DNA from: Verrucomicrobiia bacterium
GTDB taxonomy: Bacteria; Verrucomicrobiota; Verrucomicrobiia; Limisphaerales; Palsa-1400
Length of the DNA: 10,464 bases
Direction: 5' to 3'
NCBI GenBank assembly: GCA_025934545.1
Contig: JAICXV010000020.1
Coordinates: forward strand, 1 to 10,464
Shown: positions 1 to 6,400 of the stretch, in pieces
Position numbering within the stretch: position 1 is the stretch's first letter
How the letters are laid out: the number at the start of each line of letters is the position of its first letter
Notes under the pieces: model-generated
The model's input: only the letters and a program-made list of their open reading frames with translations
Database searches by the model: none
Told to the model about the DNA's origin: nothing
Made by a program: the position numbers and the translations under genes

Positions 1-1
1 A

Positions 2-331
2 GAGTCACTTTATTTCCCGCACGCCGAACGCGAGCAATTGGGCGTCTTGGCGCGAGTGCCGATGGCGCATGGCTTATTGAGCGGAAAATATTCTGCCGAC
101 ACCGTTTTTGCGGGCAAAGATTGGCGCGCAAAGTTCGACCGGCAAAAAATCAGCAACGAAGCGCAGCAAGTTGCAGAAATCAGTCGCACCGAAGTGCCCG
201 CAGGTATGAAGCTAAGCCAATGGGCCTTAGCGTGGTGTTTGAAAAATCCGGCAGTATCAGCCGTGATCCCCGGTTGTAAAACGCCGGCGCATGTAAAAGA
301 CAATGCCGCGGCCGCGGATTTGGAAGTGTGA
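2..331 (+). CDS. Aldo/keto reductase, C-terminal part (5' end outside window)
   Basis: The frame is open from the left edge to a TGA at 329-331, giving about 109 residues of a C-terminus. The visible protein has the late-barrel features of aldo/keto reductases: RVPMAHGLLSGKY near the start, then LSQWALAWCLKNPAVSAVIPGCKTP, then a DNAAAADLEV end. In this family the segment around AVIPG forms the last strand and binds the phosphate of NAD(P)H, and the following helix closes the TIM barrel. Members reduce aldehydes or ketones, or oxidise sugars, in the cytoplasm. The catalytic Asp-Tyr-Lys-His tetrad lies upstream of the window, so substrate and catalytic integrity cannot be judged. A TTG at 38 is inside the protein and is not a start. 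The next gene is 128 bases away, so co-transcription is uncertain. Confidence 0.9.
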   Translation, partial: ESLYFPHAEREQLGVLARVPMAHGLLSGKYSADTVFAGKDWRAKFDRQKISNEAQQVAEISRTEVPAGMKLSQWALAWCLKNPAVSAVIPGCKTPAHVKDNAAAADLEV

Positions 332-339
332 AGCAAAAA

Positions 340-402
340 ATCCGAAATCCGAAGTCGGTTATCCGAAATCGTAAATCGTAAATCCGAAATCGTAATTCGG
401 CT
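340..402. repeat. Degenerate 7-base tandem repeat (ATCCGAA / ATCGTAA)
   Basis: Nine consecutive heptamers can be read in phase: ATCCGAA, ATCCGAA, GTCGGTT, ATCCGAA, ATCGTAA, ATCGTAA, ATCCGAA, ATCGTAA and TTCGGCT. The block starts 9 bases after the aldo/keto reductase stop and ends 57 bases before the DUF1015 start. The 7-base phase rules out a coding explanation. It resembles in style the short tandemly repeated heptanucleotides known from cyanobacteria; whether it is related to them is unknown. No function is assigned. Confidence 0.75.
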
Positions 403-459
403 GTCGCATTTTCTTCGTGCGTAAATTGGTTTGGCTCTTTACCGTTCTGCCGATTTTTT

Positions 460-1674
460 ATGGCCGATATTCAACCTTTTGCCGCTTTACGACCGAAACC
501 GGATTTAGCATCGAAAATCTGCGAGCTACCTTACGACGTGCTCTCTTCCGCCGAAGCGCGGGAGCAGGCCAAAGGTAATCCGCTGAGCTTTTTCCACGTC
601 AGCAAACCGGAAATCGACCTGCCGGAAAACACTGACCAATACGCGCCGCAGGTCTACGCCAAAGGCAAAGAGAACTTCGACAAGCTCATCGGCGAAGGCG
701 CGCTGCGCCAGGATTCGCAGGCCTACTATTATTTCTATCGGCAGGTGATGGGCAAACATTCGCAAATCGGTTTGGTCGCCGCCGCCAGTTGCGAAGATTA
801 TCTCAAAGGCATCATCAAAAAACACGAGTTCACGCGGCCCGATAAAGAGGACGACCGCGTTCGCCATATCGAAACGCTGAATTCCCAAACCGGCCCGGTA
901 TTTCTCGTCTATAAGGCTGTCGCCGCGCTCGATCAAATCGCGACAAAGGTGACATCGCAAGCGGCCGACACCGATTTCACAGCGAAAGACGGCGTCCGTC
1001 ACACCGCGTGGGCGGTGCGCGATCCGATAACGATCAACGCGATCAAGAATGAATTCGCAAAGATGCCCGCACTTTACATCGCCGACGGCCATCATCGCAG
1101 CGCCGCGGCGGGTCGCGTTTACAAAACGCGCAAGGGCGCCGGGCACAGCGGCCATTTCCTGACCGTTATTTTTCCAGATAATCAGGTGAGCATCCAGGCC
1201 TACAACCGCGTGCTCAAAGATCTCAACGGCACCGACGAAGCCGGGTTGTTCAAGAAATTGGAAAAAGTTTTCACCATCGGCAAACAAGGGAGCGCTCAAC
1301 CGGCCAAAAAGCACGACGTGAGCCTATATATAAATGGCAAGTGGCACGCGCTCACCTTCAAGCCGGAACTGACCGCGTCGGCCAAAGGCATCGACGGCCT
1401 CGACGTTACGTTGCTGCAAAATCATGTGCTCGCGCCGATCTTCGGCGTGGACGATCCGCGCACGAGCAAGAAAATCAATTTCGTCGGCGGCATTCGCGGG
1501 ACCGGGGAATTGGAAAAACTCGTCAATGGCGGCGAATATGCCTGCGCGTTTTCGATGTTCCCAACGAGCATCAGCGATTTGATGACCATTGCAGATGCCG
1601 ACGGAATCATGCCGCCGAAAAGTACTTGGTTCGAACCGAAGCTGCGCGACGCGATGTTCTGTCATATGATATAA
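460..1674 (+). CDS. DUF1015 family protein (COG4198-like)
   Basis: This 404-residue protein has the conserved blocks of the DUF1015 family along its whole length, so it appears intact. Near the N-terminus is LPYDVLSSAEAR (residues 23-34). In the middle is a HEFTRPDKEDDR block (122-133), followed by PVFLVY. IADGHHRSAAA lies at 207-217, and MPPKSTWFEPKL is near the C-terminus (384-395). The protein is probably cytoplasmic: no signal peptide or membrane segment is seen. The biochemical function of the family is not firmly established as far as I know. The DGHHR motif recalls the nucleotide-binding motif of the ParB/sulfiredoxin fold, which includes ADP-dependent serine kinases, but that link is my inference. 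ATG 460 is chosen because the conserved N-terminal block starts soon after it; no Shine-Dalgarno sequence precedes it. The gene is flanked by repeat-bearing gaps on both sides. Confidence 0.88.
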   Translation: MADIQPFAALRPKPDLASKICELPYDVLSSAEAREQAKGNPLSFFHVSKPEIDLPENTDQYAPQVYAKGKENFDKLIGEGALRQDSQAYYYFYRQVMGKHSQIGLVAAASCEDYLKGIIKKHEFTRPDKEDDRVRHIETLNSQTGPVFLVYKAVAALDQIATKVTSQAADTDFTAKDGVRHTAWAVRDPITINAIKNEFAKMPALYIADGHHRSAAAGRVYKTRKGAGHSGHFLTVIFPDNQVSIQAYNRVLKDLNGTDEAGLFKKLEKVFTIGKQGSAQPAKKHDVSLYINGKWHALTFKPELTASAKGIDGLDVTLLQNHVLAPIFGVDDPRTSKKINFVGGIRGTGELEKLVNGGEYACAFSMFPTSISDLMTIADADGIMPPKSTWFEPKLRDAMFCHMI

Positions 1675-1756
1675 GTGAAGGTGGGAAGCAAAGTGAAGTG
1701 AGACGGTAAATACGACTTGTTTATTGTCCCTGTCACTTTCACCTTCACTGTCACTT
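1673..1756. repeat. Inverted pair of 6-base-period repeats (AAGTGA ... TCACTT)
   Basis: The gap between the DUF1015 and CDF genes begins and ends with hexamer arrays that are reverse complements of each other. On the left, 1673-1702 reads AAGTGA, AGGTGG, GAAGCA, AAGTGA, AGTGAG. On the right, 1733-1756 reads TCACTT, TCACCT, TCACTG, TCACTT. The best exact pair is AGTGAAGGTG at 1674-1683 with CACCTTCACT at 1740-1749, ten bases each. The left array overlaps the DUF1015 stop codon and the right one ends one base before the CDF ATG. The transcript could fold into a hairpin with a loop of about 56 bases. There is no run of T after it, so a classical terminator is not supported. Confidence 0.75.
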
Positions 1757-1757
1757 T

Positions 1758-2648
1758 ATGCCCGACGCGCCCAAAGCCCGATTGCATCGTGGATTGCGCG
1801 CAACTTTTGTCGGCATGGCGGTCAATGCGATTTTGACCGGCACAAAGTTTACCGCCGGTCTTTTCGGTCACTCCAACGCGCTCATTGCCGACGCCGTTGA
1901 ATCGCTCGCGGACATGCTCAGTTCGGTCATTGTCTGGCGCGGGCTGGTTGTTGCGGCTGCGCCCGCGGATCGCGAACATCCTTACGGCCACGGAAAAGCC
2001 GAACCGCTCGCGGCCACGTTTGTCGCGACGATGTTGTTGCTCGCGGCTGGGTTCATCGCCGCCCGTTCCGCGCACGAACTGACGCTCGACACGCGTGACA
2101 TGCCGCGGCCTTTCACACTCTATGTGTTACTCGGTGTCGTTCTCGTGAAAGAATTGATGTTTCGTTTCGTTTCGCGTGAAGCCGGCTCGATTGAAAGCAT
2201 CACTCTTTACAGCGACGCCGCGCACCATCGCAGCGATGCGATCACCTCTCTCGCCGCCGCCGTCGGCATCACGGTCGCGCTGATTGGTGGACCAAAATAC
2301 GCGAAAGCAGACGATGCCGCCGCCATCGTCGCCGCGTGCATCATAGCTTATAACGGCTGGAAACTTCCTCGGCCCGCGGTCAACGAACTGATGGATACTT
2401 CGGCCAGTCGGGCGCTCGTTCGACGCATCGAGAAAGCTGCGGCGGAAGTCGAAGGCGTGGACAACATTGAGAAATGTATCGCACGCAAATCGGGTTATCA
2501 ATATTTGGTCGACATGCACGTTGAAGTCGACCCGCAAATGACGGTCGCTGATGCGCACAAAATTTCCCACCGTGTCAAAGATCACGTGCGGGAAAAAATT
2601 CCAGAAGTGTCGGACGTGTTGGTTCACATTGAACCGAGCGACAATTAA
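1758..2648 (+). CDS. Cation diffusion facilitator (CDF) family metal transporter
   Basis: This 296-residue inner-membrane protein is a divalent-metal/proton antiporter by family. It shows IADAVESLAD in the second helix (E48 and D52 sit at the transport-site positions), the loop motif HPYGHGKAE (74-82), and DAAHHRSDA in the fifth helix (H156 and D160). These give the paired x-x-x-D layout of the membrane metal site. Hydrophobic helices are visible at about 15-37, 40-62, 84-103, 119-136, 161-178 and 184-202. A cytoplasmic C-terminal domain of about 90 residues follows, containing VDMHVEVDPQMTVADAHKIS and ending VLVHIEPSDN; this is the usual metal-sensing dimer domain. The first transport ligand is Glu rather than the Asp of E. 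coli FieF. The metal (Zn, Fe, Mn or other) cannot be decided from sequence. ATG 1758 follows the hexamer repeat directly, with no Shine-Dalgarno sequence. Confidence 0.93.
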   Translation: MPDAPKARLHRGLRATFVGMAVNAILTGTKFTAGLFGHSNALIADAVESLADMLSSVIVWRGLVVAAAPADREHPYGHGKAEPLAATFVATMLLLAAGFIAARSAHELTLDTRDMPRPFTLYVLLGVVLVKELMFRFVSREAGSIESITLYSDAAHHRSDAITSLAAAVGITVALIGGPKYAKADDAAAIVAACIIAYNGWKLPRPAVNELMDTSASRALVRRIEKAAAEVEGVDNIEKCIARKSGYQYLVDMHVEVDPQMTVADAHKISHRVKDHVREKIPEVSDVLVHIEPSDN

Positions 2649-2654
2649 GCGCCG

Positions 2655-2671
2655 TGGCGAGTATTTCGCCA
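2655..2671 (+). terminator. Short hairpin after the CDF gene, possible terminator
   Basis: A perfect six-base stem, TGGCGA with TCGCCA, encloses the loop GTATT seven bases after the CDF stop codon. Only a weak T-containing tail (GTTTGAGG) follows, so it may be a weak terminator, a 3'-end-stabilising hairpin or chance. It separates the CDF gene from argG. Confidence 0.35.
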
Positions 2672-2698
2672 GTTTGAGGCCGTGACAACCCAAACATT

Positions 2699-2733
2699 CT
2701 TGACTAGTGACGACTGACAACTGACAAATAACC
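2699..2733. repeat. Degenerate 7-base tandem repeat upstream of argG
   Basis: Five heptamers can be read in phase: CTTGACT, AGTGACG, ACTGACA, ACTGACA and AATAACC. The middle units are the best conserved and the outer ones are degenerate. The block ends eight bases before the argG ATG and would lie in the 5' untranslated leader of that gene. Its unit differs in sequence from the repeats in the two preceding gaps. No known regulatory element is recognised in it. Confidence 0.6.
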
Positions 2734-2741
2734 CCTCGAAA

Positions 2742-3974
2742 ATGAAAATTGTTTTAGCTTACTCGGGCGGCCTCGATACCTCCGTCCTGCTTTCGTGGAT
2801 TAAAGAAAAGTATGACGCGGAAATGATCGCGTTCTGCGCTGACATCGGCCAGGAAGAGGAACTGAAGGGGCTCGACAAAAAGGCGAAAAACACCGGGGCG
2901 TCGAAGATTTATATCGACGATTTGCAGGAAGAATTCGCGCGCGACTTTATTTTTCCGATGATGCAGGCGGGCGCAATTTACGAGAGCCAATATTTTCTCG
3001 GCACGAGTATCGCGCGCCCGCTCATTGCCAAGCGCATGATCGAAATCGCGCGCAAGGAAAAGGCGGATGCGATTGCCCACGGTGCGACTGGCAAAGGCAA
3101 TGACCAGGTGCGCTTCGAACTGACGGCGGCCGCGCTGGCGCCGGAGTTGCAAGTGATCGCTCCGTGGCGCGACGAACGTTATCGCAACGAATTTCCTGGT
3201 CGCGCGGAGATGATTGCGTATTGCGAAGAGAAAAAGATTCCCGTCCAGGCGTCGGCGAAAAAACCGTATTCGATGGACCGGAATCTTCTGCACATTTCGT
3301 TCGAGGCGGGCATCCTCGAAGATCCGTGGCTCGACGCTTCCGCGCCCGAACACAAGGCGATGTACAAACTGAGCGTGTCGCCTGAAGATGCGCCGAACAA
3401 AGCGGAATACGTCACGCTCGATTTTGAAAAAGGGAACTGCATCGCCGTGAACGGCAAGAAGCTGTCGCCGCTTGGCGTGATGAAGACTTTGAACAAGCTT
3501 GGCGGCAAACACGGCGTTGGCCGCGTCGATCTCGTTGAGAACCGTTATGTCGGCATGAAATCGCGCGGCGTTTATGAAACGCCCGGCGGCGCGATCCTGC
3601 ACTTCGCTCATCGCCAGGTCGAAAGCATCACGATGGATCGCGAAGTGATGCACCTGCGCGACTCGCTCATTCCGAAGTACGGCGAACTTGTTTACTACGG
3701 ATACTGGTTCGCGCCGGAACGTCTCGCCTTGCAGGCATTGGTGACCGAAAGCCAAAAGGACGTCACCGGCACTGCACGCGTGAAACTTTACAAGGGGAAC
3801 ATCATCAATGCCGGGCGCAAATCGCCGGTCAGTCTTTACAACCCGCACATCGCGACGATGGAAGCGGACCCGACTAAAGCGTATAATCAGGACGACGCGA
3901 CGGGCTTTATTCGATTGAATGGCCTGCGGCTGAAAGTGGCGGCCCAAGTGCATGGAGCGAAGAAGAAGCGTTAA
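2742..3974 (+). CDS. argG: Argininosuccinate synthase
   Basis: This cytoplasmic enzyme joins citrulline and aspartate using ATP to form argininosuccinate, the penultimate step of arginine biosynthesis. The 410-residue protein is full length for the common bacterial type of about 400 residues. The ATP-binding loop AYSGGLDTS is at residues 6-14. The citrulline/aspartate-binding signature [13 protein letters not shown] begins at 114. [12 protein letters not shown] and [28 protein letters not shown] motifs follow in the expected order. ATG 2742 is clear because the family's N-terminal strand (KIVLAYSGG) starts immediately. No Shine-Dalgarno sequence is visible, and a 7-base-period repeat lies just upstream. 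No other arginine gene (argH, argF, argB) is in the window, so argG is not in an arg operon here. The small DUF2283 gene 15 bases downstream may be co-transcribed. Confidence 0.98.
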   Translation: MKIVLAYSGGLDTSVLLSWIKEKYDAEMIAFCADIGQEEELKGLDKKAKNTGASKIYIDDLQEEFARDFIFPMMQAGAIYESQYFLGTSIARPLIAKRMIEIARKEKADAIAHGATGKGNDQVRFELTAAALAPELQVIAPWRDERYRNEFPGRAEMIAYCEEKKIPVQASAKKPYSMDRNLLHISFEAGILEDPWLDASAPEHKAMYKLSVSPEDAPNKAEYVTLDFEKGNCIAVNGKKLSPLGVMKTLNKLGGKHGVGRVDLVENRYVGMKSRGVYETPGGAILHFAHRQVESITMDREVMHLRDSLIPKYGELVYYGYWFAPERLALQALVTESQKDVTGTARVKLYKGNIINAGRKSPVSLYNPHIATMEADPTKAYNQDDATGFIRLNGLRLKVAAQVHGAKKKR

Positions 3975-3989
3975 TTGAAACGGTTACCT

Positions 3990-4202
3990 ATGCGCGCCGA
4001 AAAAATAAAAGTTTGGTACGACGCCGACGCGGATTTACTTGAAGTCCGGTTCTCGGAAGCTGCGGGGTACGAAAAGGCGACGGTACACGATGCGGTCATG
4101 GAACGCGTCGACACCGATGGTAATGTAATCGGTTTCAGCATTCGCGGAGCCAGTCGCTTTAAAAAGGCTAACCCTTTGGTGGCAGAGCTAACTGCAAAAT
4201 AA
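3990..4202 (+). CDS. Small DUF2283 family protein
   Basis: This 70-residue protein is recognisable as DUF2283 by its start, KIKVWYDADADLLEVRFS, followed by a short acidic/aromatic core and NVIGFSIRGASRF. The family is small, probably made of beta strands, and has no established function that I know of. Members are sometimes found beside small toxin-like or DUF4258-type genes in other genomes, but no such neighbour is present here. I prefer ATG 3990 because the family's conserved part begins a few residues later. A TTG at 3975, directly after the argG stop, would add only five residues. The gap to argG is 15 bases, which suggests read-through from argG. It converges tail-to-tail with the beta-propeller gene, with 10 bases between the stops. 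Confidence 0.82.
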   Translation: MRAEKIKVWYDADADLLEVRFSEAAGYEKATVHDAVMERVDTDGNVIGFSIRGASRFKKANPLVAELTAK

Positions 4203-4212
4203 ATTTGTTAGA

Positions 4213-5760
4213 TCACGGCGTGGGCGAAATGTCGTAACAAGCCATTTCCACGGCGTTGCGCACGAATATTTTTCCATCAGCAATGGCGGGATAATTCCAT
4301 GTTTTGCCTTCGATTGCCTGGAATCGCGCGAGTTCTTCGAACGCATTCGGATTCGCTTTGACTAGGGCGAGTTCGCCGGAGCTAGTCAGCACAATCAAAT
4401 GCGCGTCTTTGGTTTGTGGGTTTACGGTCAAAAGAATCTGGCCGTAACCGTAGCGTCCATCTTTCCATTTTCGTTCGCCGGTGGGGGCATCGAGACATGT
4501 GAGAATATCTTCGTCCAGGCCGTAGATGTAGCCGTTCCAGAAAATTGAGCTGGTAAATTTGTTCTTCAGGTTTTTGGTGCGCCAGAGCATGCGCGGTTCG
4601 ATGCCGTTCGCGGTTGTCGCCAATTCCAACGCCATGCAGCCGGTTCCATAACCGCCGGACATGACTAGGCGGTTTGTGCCGATAATGATGGGTTGTGCGG
4701 TCGGCGTCTGTTCGCTGAGCACGCGCCATGGGTATTGCCAAAGTAGTTTGCCATTTTCCGGCGCGAGACCCATAACCCGACTGAAAGCGACGTTGACGAT
4801 CTGCGGTCGGCCAGCGAGCGTCACCAAAATTGGAGAGGTGTAGGATTGTTTGTCTTCCTGCGCATGCCAGATGACGGCGCCCTTTTTCTTGTCGTAAGCG
4901 ATGACGGATTTATCGCGCGAACCGCCAGCGTTGACGACGACTTTGTCATCGACGATCAACGCGGATGCAGAGATACCGTACGTTAACACTTCGCCGCCGT
5001 TTTCAATGATGATGTCATGTTTCCAAACGAGCTTGCCGGTATCGGCTTCCAAACATCTGAACTCGCCGCGGCCGCCGATAGCGTAAACTTTATCATCATC
5101 GTAAGTCGGCGTGGCGCGCGGGCCTTCGCCGGCGATGCCTTCTTCGAATTTCGCCTGCCATTTGTGGGTCCACAGTTCGCGGCCGTTTTGAACATCGTAA
5201 GCGGTCACGACTTCGTCTTCGCGACGTTGTTCGATGGTATAAGCGCGACCTTCGGCAATGGAGAATGATGCGTAACCGCCGCCGATGGGTTGTCGCCACA
5301 ACTTGGGCAAGCCGTCCTTCGGCCAATTAGTGGCGATGGCTTGCTGTGCATAAATGCCATCGCGATTCGGGCCGCGAAAACCGGTCCAATAAGGTTTGGG
5401 AAAGTTTCGGGCTCTTATGACTGACGCGTCCGATTTTTGTTGGCGGGCACGACTGGATTCGAGACGCGCATAATCGGGCAACGTTTTGTGGAAAGTAATG
5501 GCCGGCACATAGCCGCCGCGCCACTCAACGACGTCGATGCCGAATTGGAAATAGAGAACGGCTAAAATTGCGGCGACGTAGAGGACGGAAAAAATCGGAA
5601 TGTAGATGGTGCCGAGAATTTTTCGCCGCAATCGCACCTCGTGACTGCGCCACAACAATACCAAAGCGAGCGGCGGAAAAAGAAAGGTCGCAATGCGAAT
5701 GGCTTTGAGTGATTGAAATTTTTTCAAACCCGCTCCTTGGCCGAATGATTCGCTGAACAC
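4213..5760 (-). CDS. Membrane-anchored PQQ-like beta-propeller protein
   Basis: This protein of up to 515 residues has an N-terminal membrane region and a C-terminal PQQ-like (BamB-type) beta-propeller. Hydrophobic segments lie at about residues 21-37 and 50-71, separated by a very basic loop (RSHEVRLRRK). After a linker comes YWTGFRGPNRDGIY (124-137), a signature frequent in planctomycete and verrucomicrobial propeller proteins. Blade repeats of the form AYDVQNGRELW, CLEADTGKLVWKHD, AYDKKKGAVIWHA, GLAPENGKLLWQY and CLDAPTGERKWKDG follow. Such domains usually act as scaffolds or bind PQQ in dehydrogenases; no catalytic residues were identified, so a scaffold or quinoprotein-like role remains open. 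The basic loop favours a cytoplasmic loop and a periplasmic propeller. The start is uncertain: GTG 5760 has no ribosome site, whereas TTG 5727 has AAGGAG five bases upstream and would remove 11 residues. Confidence 0.88.
   Translation of the reverse strand: MFSESFGQGAGLKKFQSLKAIRIATFLFPPLALVLLWRSHEVRLRRKILGTIYIPIFSVLYVAAILAVLYFQFGIDVVEWRGGYVPAITFHKTLPDYARLESSRARQQKSDASVIRARNFPKPYWTGFRGPNRDGIYAQQAIATNWPKDGLPKLWRQPIGGGYASFSIAEGRAYTIEQRREDEVVTAYDVQNGRELWTHKWQAKFEEGIAGEGPRATPTYDDDKVYAIGGRGEFRCLEADTGKLVWKHDIIIENGGEVLTYGISASALIVDDKVVVNAGGSRDKSVIAYDKKKGAVIWHAQEDKQSYTSPILVTLAGRPQIVNVAFSRVMGLAPENGKLLWQYPWRVLSEQTPTAQPIIIGTNRLVMSGGYGTGCMALELATTANGIEPRMLWRTKNLKNKFTSSIFWNGYIYGLDEDILTCLDAPTGERKWKDGRYGYGQILLTVNPQTKDAHLIVLTSSGELALVKANPNAFEELARFQAIEGKTWNYPAIADGKIFVRNAVEMACYDISPTP
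5733..5738 (-). promoter_or_regulatory. Candidate ribosome binding site AAGGAG for an internal TTG start
   Basis: On the - strand, AAGGAG lies five bases before TTG at 5727-5725, near the start of the beta-propeller gene. Spacing and sequence are close to an ideal Shine-Dalgarno element, while the upstream GTG at 5760 has none. Because nearly every other gene here lacks such a site, the match could be coincidental. It argues for a 504-residue protein starting at 5727. Confidence 0.45.
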
Positions 5761-5799
5761 AGCCGCGATTCAAGGCCTTTTACTCCAGGCTATGCCAGC

Positions 5800-5805
5800 T
5801 ATACA
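5800..5805 (+). promoter_or_regulatory. Possible -10 box for the ThpR gene
   Basis: TATACA at 5800-5805 resembles a sigma-70 -10 element. A weak -35-like TTTACT at 5779-5784 is spaced at 15 bases, which is short. A start point about seven bases downstream would fall at or next to the GTG at 5814, making the message nearly leaderless. The evidence is only sequence resemblance within the 53-base divergent gap. Confidence 0.3.
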
Positions 5806-5813
5806 TTGCCATT

Positions 5814-6374
5814 GTGCGCGCGTTTATTGCCGTTCATCCGACTGCAAAAGTCATCGACAAACTTGCTGAGTTGCGCGAGCAACTGGGCGACGATCTTCCA
5901 GACAGCGCGGTGCGATGGAGCGAACAGGTTCATCTGACGACGCAATTCCTGGGCAACACTGACGACAGTCGCGTTAGTGAATTTGTGGAGGCGTTGCGGG
6001 CTGGTTGCGCGACGGTGAAAGCTTTCAACTTATGTTGCGCTGGCATCGGTTGTTTTCCGACGGCGCGTCAACCGCGCGTCATTTGGGCAGGACTGAGCGG
6101 CGACATCGAAACATTGCAACTGTTAAAGGAATCGCTCGACAAACGATTGGAACCGCTCGGTTACATTGCGGAAAAGCGCGCCTTCAAACCACACCTGACG
6201 ATCGCGCGCGTGCGCGAGTTGAACACCCGTCAGCGCCAAGCTATGCCGAAGCTCGTGGAGCGGTTTCAAAACACCGAATTCGGCGAATGGCGCGTCGACC
6301 GTGTCGAACTGATGCAAAGTGTCCTGTCGCCCAAAGGTGCGCAATACAAAGTCATCGAATGCGTTAAGCTTTAG
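5814..6374 (+). CDS. thpR: RNA 2',3'-cyclic phosphodiesterase (2'-5' RNA ligase family)
   Basis: This 186-residue protein has the two-histidine architecture of the 2H phosphoesterase (LigT/ThpR) family. The first motif is HLT at residues 40-42 (VHLTTQFLGN) and the second HLT at 127-129 (FKPHLTIARVR), at the usual separation. Family enzymes hydrolyse 2',3'-cyclic phosphate ends of RNA to 2'-phosphate and can ligate 2'-5' tRNA halves in vitro; the physiological substrate is generally unclear. Length matches the family (about 180-190), and the N-terminus RAFIAV is the normal first strand, supporting GTG 5814 as start. It is cytoplasmic, with no signal peptide. It is transcribed divergently from the beta-propeller gene and is separated from the export cassette by 107 bases, so it probably has its own promoter. 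Confidence 0.93.
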   Translation: MRAFIAVHPTAKVIDKLAELREQLGDDLPDSAVRWSEQVHLTTQFLGNTDDSRVSEFVEALRAGCATVKAFNLCCAGIGCFPTARQPRVIWAGLSGDIETLQLLKESLDKRLEPLGYIAEKRAFKPHLTIARVRELNTRQRQAMPKLVERFQNTEFGEWRVDRVELMQSVLSPKGAQYKVIECVKL

Positions 6375-6400
6375 GTTCGTCCAACGCAGCAAGAAAGAGC

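Noticed and set aside
340..402. CRISPR array
   Set aside because: Units are only 7 bases long, contiguous and without unique spacers, and there are no cas genes in the window.
526..1314. Open frame of 262 codons antisense to the DUF1015 gene
   Set aside because: No domain or conserved motif is visible and the sense strand is a well-recognised family protein; it is a coding shadow.
1673..1756. Rho-independent terminator between the DUF1015 and CDF genes
   Set aside because: The inverted arrays could pair, but the loop would be about 56 bases and there is no T-run after the right arm.
2127..2720. Open frame of 197 codons antisense to the CDF gene
   Set aside because: It overlaps a clear transporter gene, has unusual composition and no recognisable motif.
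2754..3953. Long open frame of 399 codons antisense to argG
   Set aside because: It mirrors the argG frame, has no recognisable domain and is Arg/His/Phe-rich, as expected from the complement of a codon-biased gene. argG itself is certain.
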